49,999 bases of DNA, from positions 1 through 49,999 of the forward strand of contig CAIYLH010000100.1 of the NCBI GenBank assembly GCA_903927005.1. Reading direction: 5' to 3'. This stretch comes from an uncultured Pseudomonadota bacterium (lineage in GTDB: Bacteria; Pseudomonadota; Gammaproteobacteria; Steroidobacterales; Steroidobacteraceae). Both the position numbers and the translations under genes were made by a program. The notes below the pieces were generated by a model. The model was not told the origin of the DNA. It saw only the letters and a program-made list of their open reading frames with translations, and made no database searches. Below are positions 16,469-24,448 of this stretch, one piece after another; position 1 is the stretch's first letter; every line of letters starts with the position of its first letter.

Positions 16469-17548
16469 ATGCTCTACTCTGAATTGTCGAGCGCCGCTCA
16501 GACCGCCTATGCGCAGTTACAGGACGCGGCGCTTGCAGAGGCGTTGTCGCGCACGGTGGCGCAGATAGACGGGAGCTTCGCTCGGAAGACGGTCAAGGGC
16601 AGGATTTACTGGTACTTCTCGTTCCGCGAGGGGGCCGCCGTCAGGCAGATCTATGTTGGCCCAGATAGCGACCGGGTACGCCAGCTGATTGCCTTGAAGG
16701 CGGCCGCTGCAGGCCTTAGCCCCATCGCGCCGCTGGCCCGTGCATATGCCGCTCATGGGGGAGCGACGCTTACCAGCAAGCATTTGCGTGTCATTCGTCG
16801 TATATCTGACTATGGATTCTTCCGCTCCGGCGGCGTGCTGGTAGGCACGCACGCATTTTCCAGCTACGCGAATATGCTCGGTGTGAAGTGGCGCAGCGGT
16901 GATCGCACCATGGACGTGGATCTCGCCCTGCCGGGGCAGAACGTTTCCATAGCATTCCCTGACGCGCCGCCTATTGATTTGCACGATGCGCTTACCACTT
17001 TCGAAACGGGGTTTCTGCCTACCAGCACCATGGGTGGAGATCTCGGACCGACGTACTCGCTTAAAGGCGACCCGGACTTTCAGATCGATTTCCTGACGAC
17101 CGCGGATCGCCGTGGATCGGGGCCCCGCAAAATGCCAAAGTTGCCGGTTACAGCGACGCCATTGAAGTTCATGGAGTACCTGCTCGAAAACCCGACGCAG
17201 GCGGTGCTGCTCGATGATGCCGGACGCTACGTCGTCGCCAGCATCCCAAATCCGCTCAGGTATGGGGTGCACAAGCTAATCGTGAATGCAGAGCGGACCG
17301 TGCAGTTCGCCACCAAGGCACGCAAGGATCTGGAACAGGCTGCAGCCCTGTTTCAGTATGCGTCTGCTCAGGATCCGGAGGGGCTGCAGGAGGCCTGGGA
17401 CGCGGCGTTCCAGCGCGGAGCTGGCTGGTCGAGCCGCCTCAACTCATCGCTGACCGCCCTGAGTCGTCGCTGGCCGTTGGCCCGACTAGGCGTAGCTCGT
17501 GATCTGCGCGGGACCGGCCTCAAGGTGCTGGGCATTCCAGCCGCGTGA
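16469..17548 (+). CDS. GSU2403-family nucleotidyltransferase-fold protein (NTP_transf_8-like)
   Basis: 359 residues. The N-terminus YSELSSAAQTAYAQL followed by GSFARKTVKGRIYWYF and RQIYVGP is typical of the GSU2403-type proteins. The nucleotidyltransferase core follows: GVLVGTHAFSSYANMLG (residues 122-138, G-T for the usual G-S/G-T), the metal pair Asp149-x-Asp151 in TMDVDLA, a third acidic residue Asp207 in FQIDFLT, and NPLRYGVHKL (261-270), a segment also seen in AbiEii-like nucleotidyltransferases. All catalytic acids appear intact. ATG 16469 is supported by the -10 box six bases upstream; there is no Shine-Dalgarno. It is a solitary gene between two convergent catabolic operons and has no obvious link to amine metabolism. 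Function is unknown; a role in stress or defence (toxin-like NTase) is only a hypothesis. Confidence 0.78.
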   Translation: MLYSELSSAAQTAYAQLQDAALAEALSRTVAQIDGSFARKTVKGRIYWYFSFREGAAVRQIYVGPDSDRVRQLIALKAAAAGLSPIAPLARAYAAHGGATLTSKHLRVIRRISDYGFFRSGGVLVGTHAFSSYANMLGVKWRSGDRTMDVDLALPGQNVSIAFPDAPPIDLHDALTTFETGFLPTSTMGGDLGPTYSLKGDPDFQIDFLTTADRRGSGPRKMPKLPVTATPLKFMEYLLENPTQAVLLDDAGRYVVASIPNPLRYGVHKLIVNAERTVQFATKARKDLEQAAALFQYASAQDPEGLQEAWDAAFQRGAGWSSRLNSSLTALSRRWPLARLGVARDLRGTGLKVLGIPAA

Positions 17549-17589
17549 TCCCTACGCAGGGCTCTTGCCGAAGACAGAGTATCGCTCGC

Positions 17590-18153
17590 TCACGGGTTGG
17601 GGCGGCGTGCAAGGCTATCGGCGTCGTTGGGGACGGACTCTGCAAGCGCGCGCAGACGCTGCAGGCCCCGCTCGTAGTCGGGGCCAATCAGGTGATCCAT
17701 GAACAGCCCGAAGTAGCGTCCGACCGGACTCATGCCCAGATCCATCTCTAGTGTCCAGACAACCCGCGTGCCGGTACCTGCAGGTGTCAGCAGCAGCGAC
17801 GCCTGCGCCGCGCCCTGTGCGCCGAAGTCGAGCGCTGTCGTCACCCGTTGCTCGGGTAGCGATTCCACGATGGTTTCGTTGCCGCTGCCGACCTTGCTGT
17901 TGCCGGCCCATGCCATGTGCGCGCCGACGCCCGCCTCGGGGCCGGTGTAGAGCAGCTTCATGGTCGGATCGAGGCCGCTCCACGGCGACCACTCGTTGAA
18001 GCGGTGCAGCGAGTTGATCAGCGGAAACACGGCGGCCGGTGGGCGGCCGACCAGCACTTCACGTTCAACATGCACGTGGCGCGGCAGCAGGTAGGCGCCA
18101 CCGACCAGCGCGACCGCGAGGGCGACTATCCAGACGAGGATCTTGCGTAACAT
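17590..18153 (-). CDS. Membrane-anchored SRPBCC-family (polyketide cyclase/START-like) protein
   Basis: 187 residues. One N-terminal transmembrane segment (about residues 5-23, ILVWIVALAVALVGGAYLL) is followed by a SRPBCC domain: VEREVLVGRPPAAVFPLINSL, then FNEWSPWSGLDP and TRVVWTLEMDLG. These helix-grip folds bind hydrophobic ligands. ATG 18153 is chosen over 18168 because GGAGGAG (complement of 18160-18166) sits six bases upstream. The gene lies downstream of the Pot operon on the same strand but has its own strong ribosome binding site and a 70-base gap, so it may be independent. Ligand and role are unknown. It converges with the nucleotidyltransferase gene, with about 40 bases between stops. 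Confidence 0.85.
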   Translation of the reverse strand: MLRKILVWIVALAVALVGGAYLLPRHVHVEREVLVGRPPAAVFPLINSLHRFNEWSPWSGLDPTMKLLYTGPEAGVGAHMAWAGNSKVGSGNETIVESLPEQRVTTALDFGAQGAAQASLLLTPAGTGTRVVWTLEMDLGMSPVGRYFGLFMDHLIGPDYERGLQRLRALAESVPNDADSLARRPNP

Positions 18154-18223
18154 CGGGCACTCCTCCATGACTGCACCGGCAGAGGCGTGGGGCCCTGTGG
18201 GCGCCCCGCGCAGGGAATCAGCG

Positions 18224-19078
18224 CTAGCGCGGCTCGCTGCGTCGCATCAGCGACAGCGCAAGCACGGCTGAGGCGACCATCAGGAACAGGCTGACGGCGT
18301 TGAGCACGGGCGTTGCGCCCTCGCGCATACGGCCGTACATCATGATCGTCAGCGGCGAGTCCGCGCCGACCAGCATCAACGTCGTGTTGAAGTTCTCAAA
18401 AGACATCAGGAACGCGATCGCAGCCGAGCCGATCAGCGCTGGCCGCAGGTACGGCAGCGTGATTGTCCACAGCACCGCCGGACGGGACGCGCCGAGGTTG
18501 TAGGCCGCCTCTTCGAGCGTGCGATCGAAACGCTTGAGGCGAGCGCTGATGGTCAGCGTCGCGATCGCCGCGATGTAGGAGAACTGGCCGAGGACGACCA
18601 GTGGCAGCCCCGGCCGCAGGAACTCGAGCTCCAGTCCGAAGCTGTCGTTCAGTACGTCGGCGACGCGGCTGGCGAACGCGAGGATCGAAATGCCGAGGAT
18701 GACGCCAGGAATCACCAACGGCGCGAGCATCATCACTGACAGCGCCTGCTTGCCCCAGAACCGGCCGCGCTCCATCAGAAAAGCATTGGTCGTGCCAATG
18801 ACGACTGACAGTACGGTGACCGCGCAGGCGACCTCAAAGCTCGTCCAGATGCTGCCGAGCAGTTCCTCATCGCCGAACAGCCCGGTGCGAGCTTTTGCCG
18901 CGTTACCGATGAACCAGTCGAGCGTGAAGCCGTGCCACGGTGGTGCGGGATAGGCCGCGTCGTTGAATGCAAACACCCCGACGGTCACCAGCGGCAGGAA
19001 CAGGAAGATGAGGAATGCCACGAGGTAGAGCGCGGTACCTGCGCGCAGCCAGACCGGGCGGGGCAGTGAGGGAATCAT
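18224..19078 (-). CDS. potI: Polyamine ABC transporter inner membrane permease (PotI/PotC type)
   Basis: 284 residues, six predicted transmembrane segments, beginning MIPSLPRPVWLRAGTALYL. The permease-ATPase coupling (EAA) loop is EEAAYNLGASRPAVLWTITLP. The long periplasmic stretch after the first segment (DAAYPAPPWHGFTLDWF) matches PotI/PotC permeases, which form a heterodimer with PotH/PotB. The start codon overlaps the PotH stop as ATGA (19075-19078), so translation is coupled. It is the last gene of the importer and is followed by an imperfect GC hairpin around 18190-18215 without a T-tract. Substrate class (putrescine/spermidine) is from family and operon context. Confidence 0.87.
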   Translation of the reverse strand: MIPSLPRPVWLRAGTALYLVAFLIFLFLPLVTVGVFAFNDAAYPAPPWHGFTLDWFIGNAAKARTGLFGDEELLGSIWTSFEVACAVTVLSVVIGTTNAFLMERGRFWGKQALSVMMLAPLVIPGVILGISILAFASRVADVLNDSFGLELEFLRPGLPLVVLGQFSYIAAIATLTISARLKRFDRTLEEAAYNLGASRPAVLWTITLPYLRPALIGSAAIAFLMSFENFNTTLMLVGADSPLTIMMYGRMREGATPVLNAVSLFLMVASAVLALSLMRRSEPR

Positions 19079-19956
19079 GTGCGACGCATCACGTCGGAGA
19101 ACCGCTGGCCGCTGAGTTTCAGCCCCACCCATACCATCGAGGTCGACAGCGCCAGCAGCAGGAAGCCGAAGGCGGCGCCCTGCTCCCAGTTGAAGCGCGT
19201 GATGAACTGCGTGTAGATCTGCTCGGTGAACCACTGCGAACTGGTGCCGCCGAGGAGCGTGGGCGTCAGGTAGTTGCCGAGGGTGAGCATGAACACCACG
19301 ATGCAGCCGGCGGTGATACCCGGCAGGGCGTGTGGAATCACGATCTGGCGCAGGATCGACAGCCCGTTGCCGCCAAGATCGTAAGCCGCTTCGATCAGTG
19401 AGTTGTCGAGGCTCTCCAGGCTGCTGACCAGCGGGACCACCATGAACAGCAGCGAGGTATAGACCAGGCCGACCAGGATCGTAGCGTCGTGGTACAGCAA
19501 TTCGACCGGCACGGCAGTGATGCCGAGGTGGACGAGGATGCCGGGCAGTACGCCGGACTCTCGCAGCAGGATCATCCAGCCCAGGGTGCGCACCGTCTCG
19601 CTGACCCAGAACGGGATCAGGCAGACGATGAACAGCAACGTGCCGAGGCGTCCGCGGGCGAGTTTCGCGATCGTCCAGGCGATCGGGAAGGCGATCAGCA
19701 GTGTCAGCAAGGTTGAAATGAGCGACATCACCGCCGTACGCACAAAGATGTGCCAATAGAGCGGTTCGCCGAAGAACGTCCGGTATTGGGCGAGGCTGGT
19801 GACGTACTCGCGCGGCGCGGTGCGCTCGCGTAACGACAGCAGCGCAAGGTCGACGTGCGGCAGCACGATCAGCGCGAACAGCCACAGCAGTGCCGGCGCA
19901 AGCAGCAAGCCCACCATCAGGCGGCGCTGCCAGGCGGGGCCTGCGGTGTCATCCAT
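19075..19956 (-). CDS. potH: Polyamine ABC transporter inner membrane permease (PotH/PotB type)
   Basis: 293 residues. An N-terminal membrane segment (LMVGLLLAPALLWLFALIV) is followed by five more and the EAA loop EAAYDLGGNGLSILRQIVIP, which docks on the ATPase. RERTAPREYVTSLAQYRTFF between the first two segments, and LGNYLTPTLLGG near the end, are typical of PotH/PotB proteins. The gene overlaps potG by eight bases upstream and potI by four bases downstream. It forms the translocation pore together with the PotI-type protein. Confidence 0.88.
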   Translation of the reverse strand: MDDTAGPAWQRRLMVGLLLAPALLWLFALIVLPHVDLALLSLRERTAPREYVTSLAQYRTFFGEPLYWHIFVRTAVMSLISTLLTLLIAFPIAWTIAKLARGRLGTLLFIVCLIPFWVSETVRTLGWMILLRESGVLPGILVHLGITAVPVELLYHDATILVGLVYTSLLFMVVPLVSSLESLDNSLIEAAYDLGGNGLSILRQIVIPHALPGITAGCIVVFMLTLGNYLTPTLLGGTSSQWFTEQIYTQFITRFNWEQGAAFGFLLLALSTSMVWVGLKLSGQRFSDVMRRT

Positions 19957-21067
19957 GACTGACCCCGGCGGGGAAGCAGACCGCCCGGTCCGGATCGAAG
20001 CTGAACAGGATCCGCTCGCCTACCTTGAGGTCGGCGTAGCGGCCCGTCTGCGGCAGCGCGATTCGAAATTCGAAGCGCGTCGCGCTCTCGCGCAGCAGCA
20101 CGGCGGAGTTGGCGCCGTCGAACAGCAGGCTTTCGACCTCGCCGGCGTGACTGGGTTGGCCGGCGGGCAGTTCGGCCGCCGTGCGTCCGAGTGTTGCGGC
20201 CTCCGGTCGCACGAAGGCCTCCACGGCGCTACCGACGCTGACCGGAGTCGAGGCGCGGGCATGGATGACCCAGCCGTCCGCCGTCGCCACCTCAACCACA
20301 GAGCCGTTGAGCGCGCGGGCCCTGCCTGTAATGCGATTGTTGGCGCCGACGAATCCCGCCACGAACGGCGTCGCAGGCTCGTAGTAAAGCTGCTGCGGCG
20401 TGCCAAGTTGCTCGAAGCGGCCATGGTTCATGACGCCGACGTGATCCGACAGCACCAGCGCCTCGGACTGATCGTGCGTGATGTAGACGAAGGTCGTGCC
20501 GAACGCGGCCTGCAGCTGCTTGAGCTCGATCTTCATGTGCTCGCGCAGCTTCAGGTCGAGCGCGCCCAGCGGTTCGTCGAGCAGTAGCAGCGTCGGCTCC
20601 AGCACGAGGCTGCGGGCGATCGCCACGCGCTGGCGCTGGCCGCCAGAGAGCTCGTCCACCTTCTTGCGCGCCGCGCCACCGAGGCCGACTCGCTCCAGCA
20701 TCTCGGCGGCCTTTCCGGTTCGCTCGGCGCGGCCAACGCCGCGGCGGGCAAGGCCGAACGCGACGTTCTCACCCACTGACATCATCGGGAACAGGGCCAG
20801 CTGCTGGAACACCATGTTCACCGGACGGCGGTTTGGCGCGACGCCGCGCATGCTGCGGCCGCCGATGAGGATATCGCCCGCATCTGGCTGGATGAAGCCG
20901 GCGATCATCCGCAGCAGTGTCGTCTTGCCGCAGCCGGACGGCCCGAGAATAGAGAAGAAGCTGCCGCGGGCCACGCTGAACGACAACTCGTCGACGGCGA
21001 GGTGATCGCCGAAGCGCTTGACTGCGCTACTGACTTTGAGGTCGGGGGTGGCGGTCGTGGCGTTCAA
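19949..21067 (-). CDS. potG: Polyamine ABC transporter ATPase (PotG/PotA type)
   Basis: 372 residues. All ABC motifs are intact: Walker A GPSGCGKTT, Q-loop FQQ, signature LSGGQRQR, Walker B LLLLDEP with D-loop, and switch histidine in YITHDQSEA. A C-terminal TOBE-type beta domain (about residues 240-372) is present, as in PotA/PotG and other importers of the spermidine/putrescine/iron family. The start overlaps the binding-protein stop by four bases, and its own end overlaps potH by eight. It powers import across the inner membrane. Confidence 0.9.
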   Translation of the reverse strand: MNATTATPDLKVSSAVKRFGDHLAVDELSFSVARGSFFSILGPSGCGKTTLLRMIAGFIQPDAGDILIGGRSMRGVAPNRRPVNMVFQQLALFPMMSVGENVAFGLARRGVGRAERTGKAAEMLERVGLGGAARKKVDELSGGQRQRVAIARSLVLEPTLLLLDEPLGALDLKLREHMKIELKQLQAAFGTTFVYITHDQSEALVLSDHVGVMNHGRFEQLGTPQQLYYEPATPFVAGFVGANNRITGRARALNGSVVEVATADGWVIHARASTPVSVGSAVEAFVRPEAATLGRTAAELPAGQPSHAGEVESLLFDGANSAVLLRESATRFEFRIALPQTGRYADLKVGERILFSFDPDRAVCFPAGVSHG

Positions 21068-22125
21068 TTGGCCGCCTTGATGCGATCCAGTATGCGGCCT
21101 TCTATCTCCTCAAGGCCCGGCGGGATCGCCGGGTACCACTTGATGTTCTTGAAGCCGTCCGGGAAGGACGCGGCGAACTGCGCCCTGAACTTCGGGTCCA
21201 TGAGGACATCGGCGCCTTTGGATGCGCTGAAGTTGCCAACCGATTTTGCGATCTTCGCGGCAATCGCCGGGCGCATCGTGAAGTTTATCCAGGCGTAGGC
21301 GCCAGCCTCGTTCTTGCCGCGTGCCGGTAGCGCGTAGGTGTCGAGCCAGGCGATTGCGCCTGACTTTGGGTTGATGAAGTGGATGTCCGGGTTCTCGGAC
21401 GCCAGCTTCCAGCCGCCCGAATCCCACATCATGGCCGCCACTATCTCGCCCGAGCGGACGCCGTTGAGCAGCTGGTCCTTGTTGTCGTAGAAGAAGCGGA
21501 AGTTCGGCTTGCAGGCGCTCAGCGTACGGCCGACCTCTTCCATCAGCGCGCTATAGGCCTTGACGTTGCCATACAGAGCGAACGGGTCCTTGCCTGATGC
21601 CAGCGCGAACGCCATCAGCGTCGGCCGCTTCAGGCGCACGGCGGTCTTGCCCTTGAGGTCCGCCTTGCACAGGTCCCCGTAGTCGGCGATCTTCGCCTTC
21701 TTGCTGTTGACCACCAGACCTTCTGCGCCCCATACGTACGGCAGGCCGTACAGCTTGCCGTCGATCGAGGCGTTCTTCTTGACCGTTTCGAGCAGGTCCG
21801 GCATGAACTGCTCGGCCTTGACCTTGGACAGGTCGATCGGCCGATAGATGCGGAACTCCTGCTGGGCGCCGACGATGCGGTCCTGGGACGGCTGGGCGAG
21901 GTCGAAGCCGGCACCGCCCGTGGCGCGCAGCTTGGAGATCATCTCCTCGTTGTTCGACAGCGTGACTTCGACCTGGATCCCGGTTTCCTTCTTGAAGTCC
22001 GCGATCACCTCGGCGGGGACGTAGTCGGCCCAGCTGATGATGCGCAGTTTCTTCGCATCGTCAGCCCGCGCGGGTAGCGCGAGGACAAGCAAGACGGTCA
22101 GCAGGAGGGGGAGGGCAAGCTTCAT
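21064..22125 (-). CDS. potF: Periplasmic polyamine-binding protein (PotF/PotD/SpuD-E type)
   Basis: 353 residues. A Sec signal peptide (about 1-21, ending PARA/DD) is followed by the family start KKLRIISWADYVPAEVIADFKKETG, the equivalent of the 'YNW.DY' segment of PotF/PotD. Later blocks such as YGLPYVWGAEGLVVNSKKA, MMWDSGGW and AYAWINFTMRP match the family. AAGGAC lies upstream of the ATG. The APC permease gene ends 59 bases upstream on the same strand, so the importer is probably the distal part of the 28377-to-18224 operon. Whether it prefers putrescine or spermidine cannot be told without comparing pocket residues. Confidence 0.87.
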   Translation of the reverse strand: MKLALPLLLTVLLVLALPARADDAKKLRIISWADYVPAEVIADFKKETGIQVEVTLSNNEEMISKLRATGGAGFDLAQPSQDRIVGAQQEFRIYRPIDLSKVKAEQFMPDLLETVKKNASIDGKLYGLPYVWGAEGLVVNSKKAKIADYGDLCKADLKGKTAVRLKRPTLMAFALASGKDPFALYGNVKAYSALMEEVGRTLSACKPNFRFFYDNKDQLLNGVRSGEIVAAMMWDSGGWKLASENPDIHFINPKSGAIAWLDTYALPARGKNEAGAYAWINFTMRPAIAAKIAKSVGNFSASKGADVLMDPKFRAQFAASFPDGFKNIKWYPAIPPGLEEIEGRILDRIKAAN

Positions 22126-22184
22126 GCAAATGTCCTTCGCGGCCGACCGACTCGCCGGGGGGGCGGCGGTGACGACGGCCTAGA

Positions 22185-23594
22185 TTACCGGGAGACTGAC
22201 TGGCCGTCACTCGGGGCGGCGGCCGGCGTGAGCAGACCCTCGTCGGCGACGATCTTGCCCTGTCGGAAGCGCAGCATCGTGATGGCGGCACCAACGAGGC
22301 CGGTGGCGAGGAAGATCGCTGACAGCAGCGGGTTGTACCAGACGATAGCCACCAGCGACACCAGCGCAATCGCCAGCGCAATCAGCGGGAACAGCGGGTA
22401 AGCGGGGGTGTGGAACGGCCGGTCTAGGCCCGGCTCGCGCCGGCGCAACCGGAACAGGCTCAGCAGGCTCATGATGTACAGGACGATCGCGCCGAGTGCC
22501 GACATCGTCACGATGCTTGCCGTCAGCGGCTGGCCGGCTATCGTCACGACCTGGTCGGAGTAGATCGCCGCGATGCCGATGGCGCCGCCGGCGAGGATCG
22601 CCAGGTGCGGCGTGCGCAGGCGCGGATGTACGCGGGCGAGGACGCGCCACAGGAAGCCCGCGCGGGCAAGCGCGTAGATCTGCCGCGAGTAGCCTATGAT
22701 AATGCCGTGAAACGAAGCGATCAGGCCGAGCAGCCCGATCCAAACCAGCATGTGCAGCCAGCCGCTGCGTGCGCCGACGACGGTCTTCATGGCCTGCGGC
22801 AGCGGGTCGTTGATGTCGGCCAGTTGCCGCCAGTCGCCGACGCCGCCGGCGAATATCATGGTGCCGAAGGCGAGTGCCACCAGCGTCAGTATTCCGCCGA
22901 TGTAGGCGCGTGGGATCGTGCGTCGTGGGTCGCGCGCTTCCTCCGCTGCCATCGCCGCTCCCTCGATGGCGAGGAAGAACCAGATTGCGAACGGGATCGC
23001 CGCAAAGATTCCTGCGACCGACGCCGACGAGAGAGTGTCGGCCCCCGACCAGCCGTGCGTGGCGAAGTTCGTCCAGCTAAAGCCGCCGGCGACGACGCCC
23101 ATGAACACCAGCAGTTCCGCAATCGCAAGGATGGTCACGACCAGCTCGAAGGTCGCCGCGATCGTCACGCCGGCAATGTTCAGTGCCATGAACACGACGT
23201 ACGCCCCTACCGCGGCGCTGCGTGCCGGCAGGCCGGGGAACTGGACGTTGAGATATGCCCCGATGGCGAGCGCGATCGCGGGCGGTGCGAAAACGAACTC
23301 GACCAGCGTCGCGAAACCAGCGAGGTAGCCGCCAACGGGCCCGAAGGCGCGATAGCTGTAGGCAAATGGGCCGCCGGCGTGCGGAATCGAGGCGGTCAGT
23401 TCGGTGTAGCTGAAGATGAACGTCGTGTACATCAAGGCGATGAACGCGGTCGTGACCAGAAAGCCCAGCGTACCGGCCTGCGCCCAGCCGTAGCTCCAGC
23501 CGAAATACTCGCCGGAAATCACCAGGCCGACTGCGATGCCCCACAGGTGCAGTCCGCTGAGCGTGCGCGCGAGTGCCGGCGTGTCCTTAGTCAT
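22185..23594 (-). CDS. APC-superfamily amine/amino acid permease, ethanolamine-permease-like
   Basis: 469 residues with about 12 hydrophobic segments. The N-terminal half (LHLWGIAVGLVISGEYFGWS, then SIPHAGGPFAYSYRAFGP and FAPPAIALAIGAYLN) looks like the ethanolamine permease branch of the APC superfamily more than like PuuP. The GEYFG segment corresponds to the substrate-binding G-x-G region of helix 1. ATG 23594 overlaps the upstream amidotransferase stop by eight bases; a GTG at 23603 would also be possible. It sits in the same operon as a glutamine-synthetase-like ligase, an alcohol dehydrogenase, an aldehyde dehydrogenase and a hydrolase, so it probably imports the amine those enzymes consume. 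Confidence 0.82.
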   Translation of the reverse strand: MTKDTPALARTLSGLHLWGIAVGLVISGEYFGWSYGWAQAGTLGFLVTTAFIALMYTTFIFSYTELTASIPHAGGPFAYSYRAFGPVGGYLAGFATLVEFVFAPPAIALAIGAYLNVQFPGLPARSAAVGAYVVFMALNIAGVTIAATFELVVTILAIAELLVFMGVVAGGFSWTNFATHGWSGADTLSSASVAGIFAAIPFAIWFFLAIEGAAMAAEEARDPRRTIPRAYIGGILTLVALAFGTMIFAGGVGDWRQLADINDPLPQAMKTVVGARSGWLHMLVWIGLLGLIASFHGIIIGYSRQIYALARAGFLWRVLARVHPRLRTPHLAILAGGAIGIAAIYSDQVVTIAGQPLTASIVTMSALGAIVLYIMSLLSLFRLRRREPGLDRPFHTPAYPLFPLIALAIALVSLVAIVWYNPLLSAIFLATGLVGAAITMLRFRQGKIVADEGLLTPAAAPSDGQSVSR

Positions 23595-24444
23595 GACGGC
23601 CACTGCGCGGCAGTACCTCGGCTAAGAGCCAGTTGCGAATTTCCGCCAGCCGCAGTGCAGGGTCCGTCATCGCCGCTCCCAGTCCGTGTTTCCATGCCAA
23701 CGCGGCGTCTGCCGGCGCTTCCTGCAGGCGGCGCAGGTCCGCGGCATATGCCGCCAGCGACGCATCGTCGCTGAACAGGCCTTCTTCTACCAGGCGGGTG
23801 CCATAGCGTTCGGCGGCTGCGGCGATGTCCAGGTAGTCGTACTCGGGGTGGTACTGCACGCCCCAGAAGTTGCCACGTAGATAGCTGAAAGTTGCCGCCT
23901 GCAGGCTGATCTCGTTGCTGGCCAGCACGGTGGTGCCCGTGGGCAGCACGCTCACCTCGTCGAGGTGGATGGTGGGCGCCTCGAATACCGCGGGCTTGCC
24001 GGCGTACATCGGGTGGCTCCTGCCGGCGTCGGTCAGCTGCACCCGGCGCGCGAACCCGAACTCGCGACCGCGCGGGTTGCGCCGCACCGTGCCGCCAGCT
24101 GCGGTGACGGCGACCTGCAGGCCCCAGCAGCTGCCGAAAAACGGCACGCCGGCGGCAAACACCGCACGCGCCACCTCGACCTGTCGCTCAACCGGCTCAC
24201 CGCCGTTATAGATGTTCAGTGCGGAGCCGGTCATCGTCACGCCGTCGTACTGCTCAAGGCTCATGCCGTCGGGCAGCGGCGCCGCACCGTCAGCAGGGCG
24301 GATCACGTCGCAGACGATGCCAGGCAACAGCCCGCCGAGTACGCGAGCGTAGCCGCTGCCGGAGTCGTAGCCCAGCGCCGCCTGCTGGCGGGCGCGGATC
24401 TCGGCGACGTTGCCGTCGATGACCAGCAGGCGCACTGCCGCCAT
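23587..24444 (-). CDS. Class I glutamine amidotransferase-like hydrolase, probable gamma-glutamyl amide hydrolase
   Basis: 285 residues, MAAVRLLVIDGNVAEIR. The nucleophile Cys106 lies in FFGSCWGLQVAV and the histidine-glutamate pair in GVQYHPEYD, the triad of class I (GATase1) domains. The fold is the GuaA/amidotransferase-like form rather than the peptidase C26 form of E. coli PuuD. In this operon the expected job is hydrolysis of a gamma-glutamyl amide to glutamate plus the free amino acid, as PuuD does in the putrescine pathway and IpuF-type enzymes do for other amines. ATG 24444 is four bases after the alcohol dehydrogenase stop. The in-frame upstream start at 24486 would overlap that gene and is rejected. 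Confidence 0.8.
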   Translation of the reverse strand: MAAVRLLVIDGNVAEIRARQQAALGYDSGSGYARVLGGLLPGIVCDVIRPADGAAPLPDGMSLEQYDGVTMTGSALNIYNGGEPVERQVEVARAVFAAGVPFFGSCWGLQVAVTAAGGTVRRNPRGREFGFARRVQLTDAGRSHPMYAGKPAVFEAPTIHLDEVSVLPTGTTVLASNEISLQAATFSYLRGNFWGVQYHPEYDYLDIAAAAERYGTRLVEEGLFSDDASLAAYAADLRRLQEAPADAALAWKHGLGAAMTDPALRLAEIRNWLLAEVLPRSGRHD

Positions 24445-24448
24445 GGAC

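Noticed and set aside
18185-18220. GC-rich imperfect hairpin after the Pot operon as a terminator
   Set aside because: The stem is short and interrupted and there is no T-tract on the minus strand, so no terminator is called.
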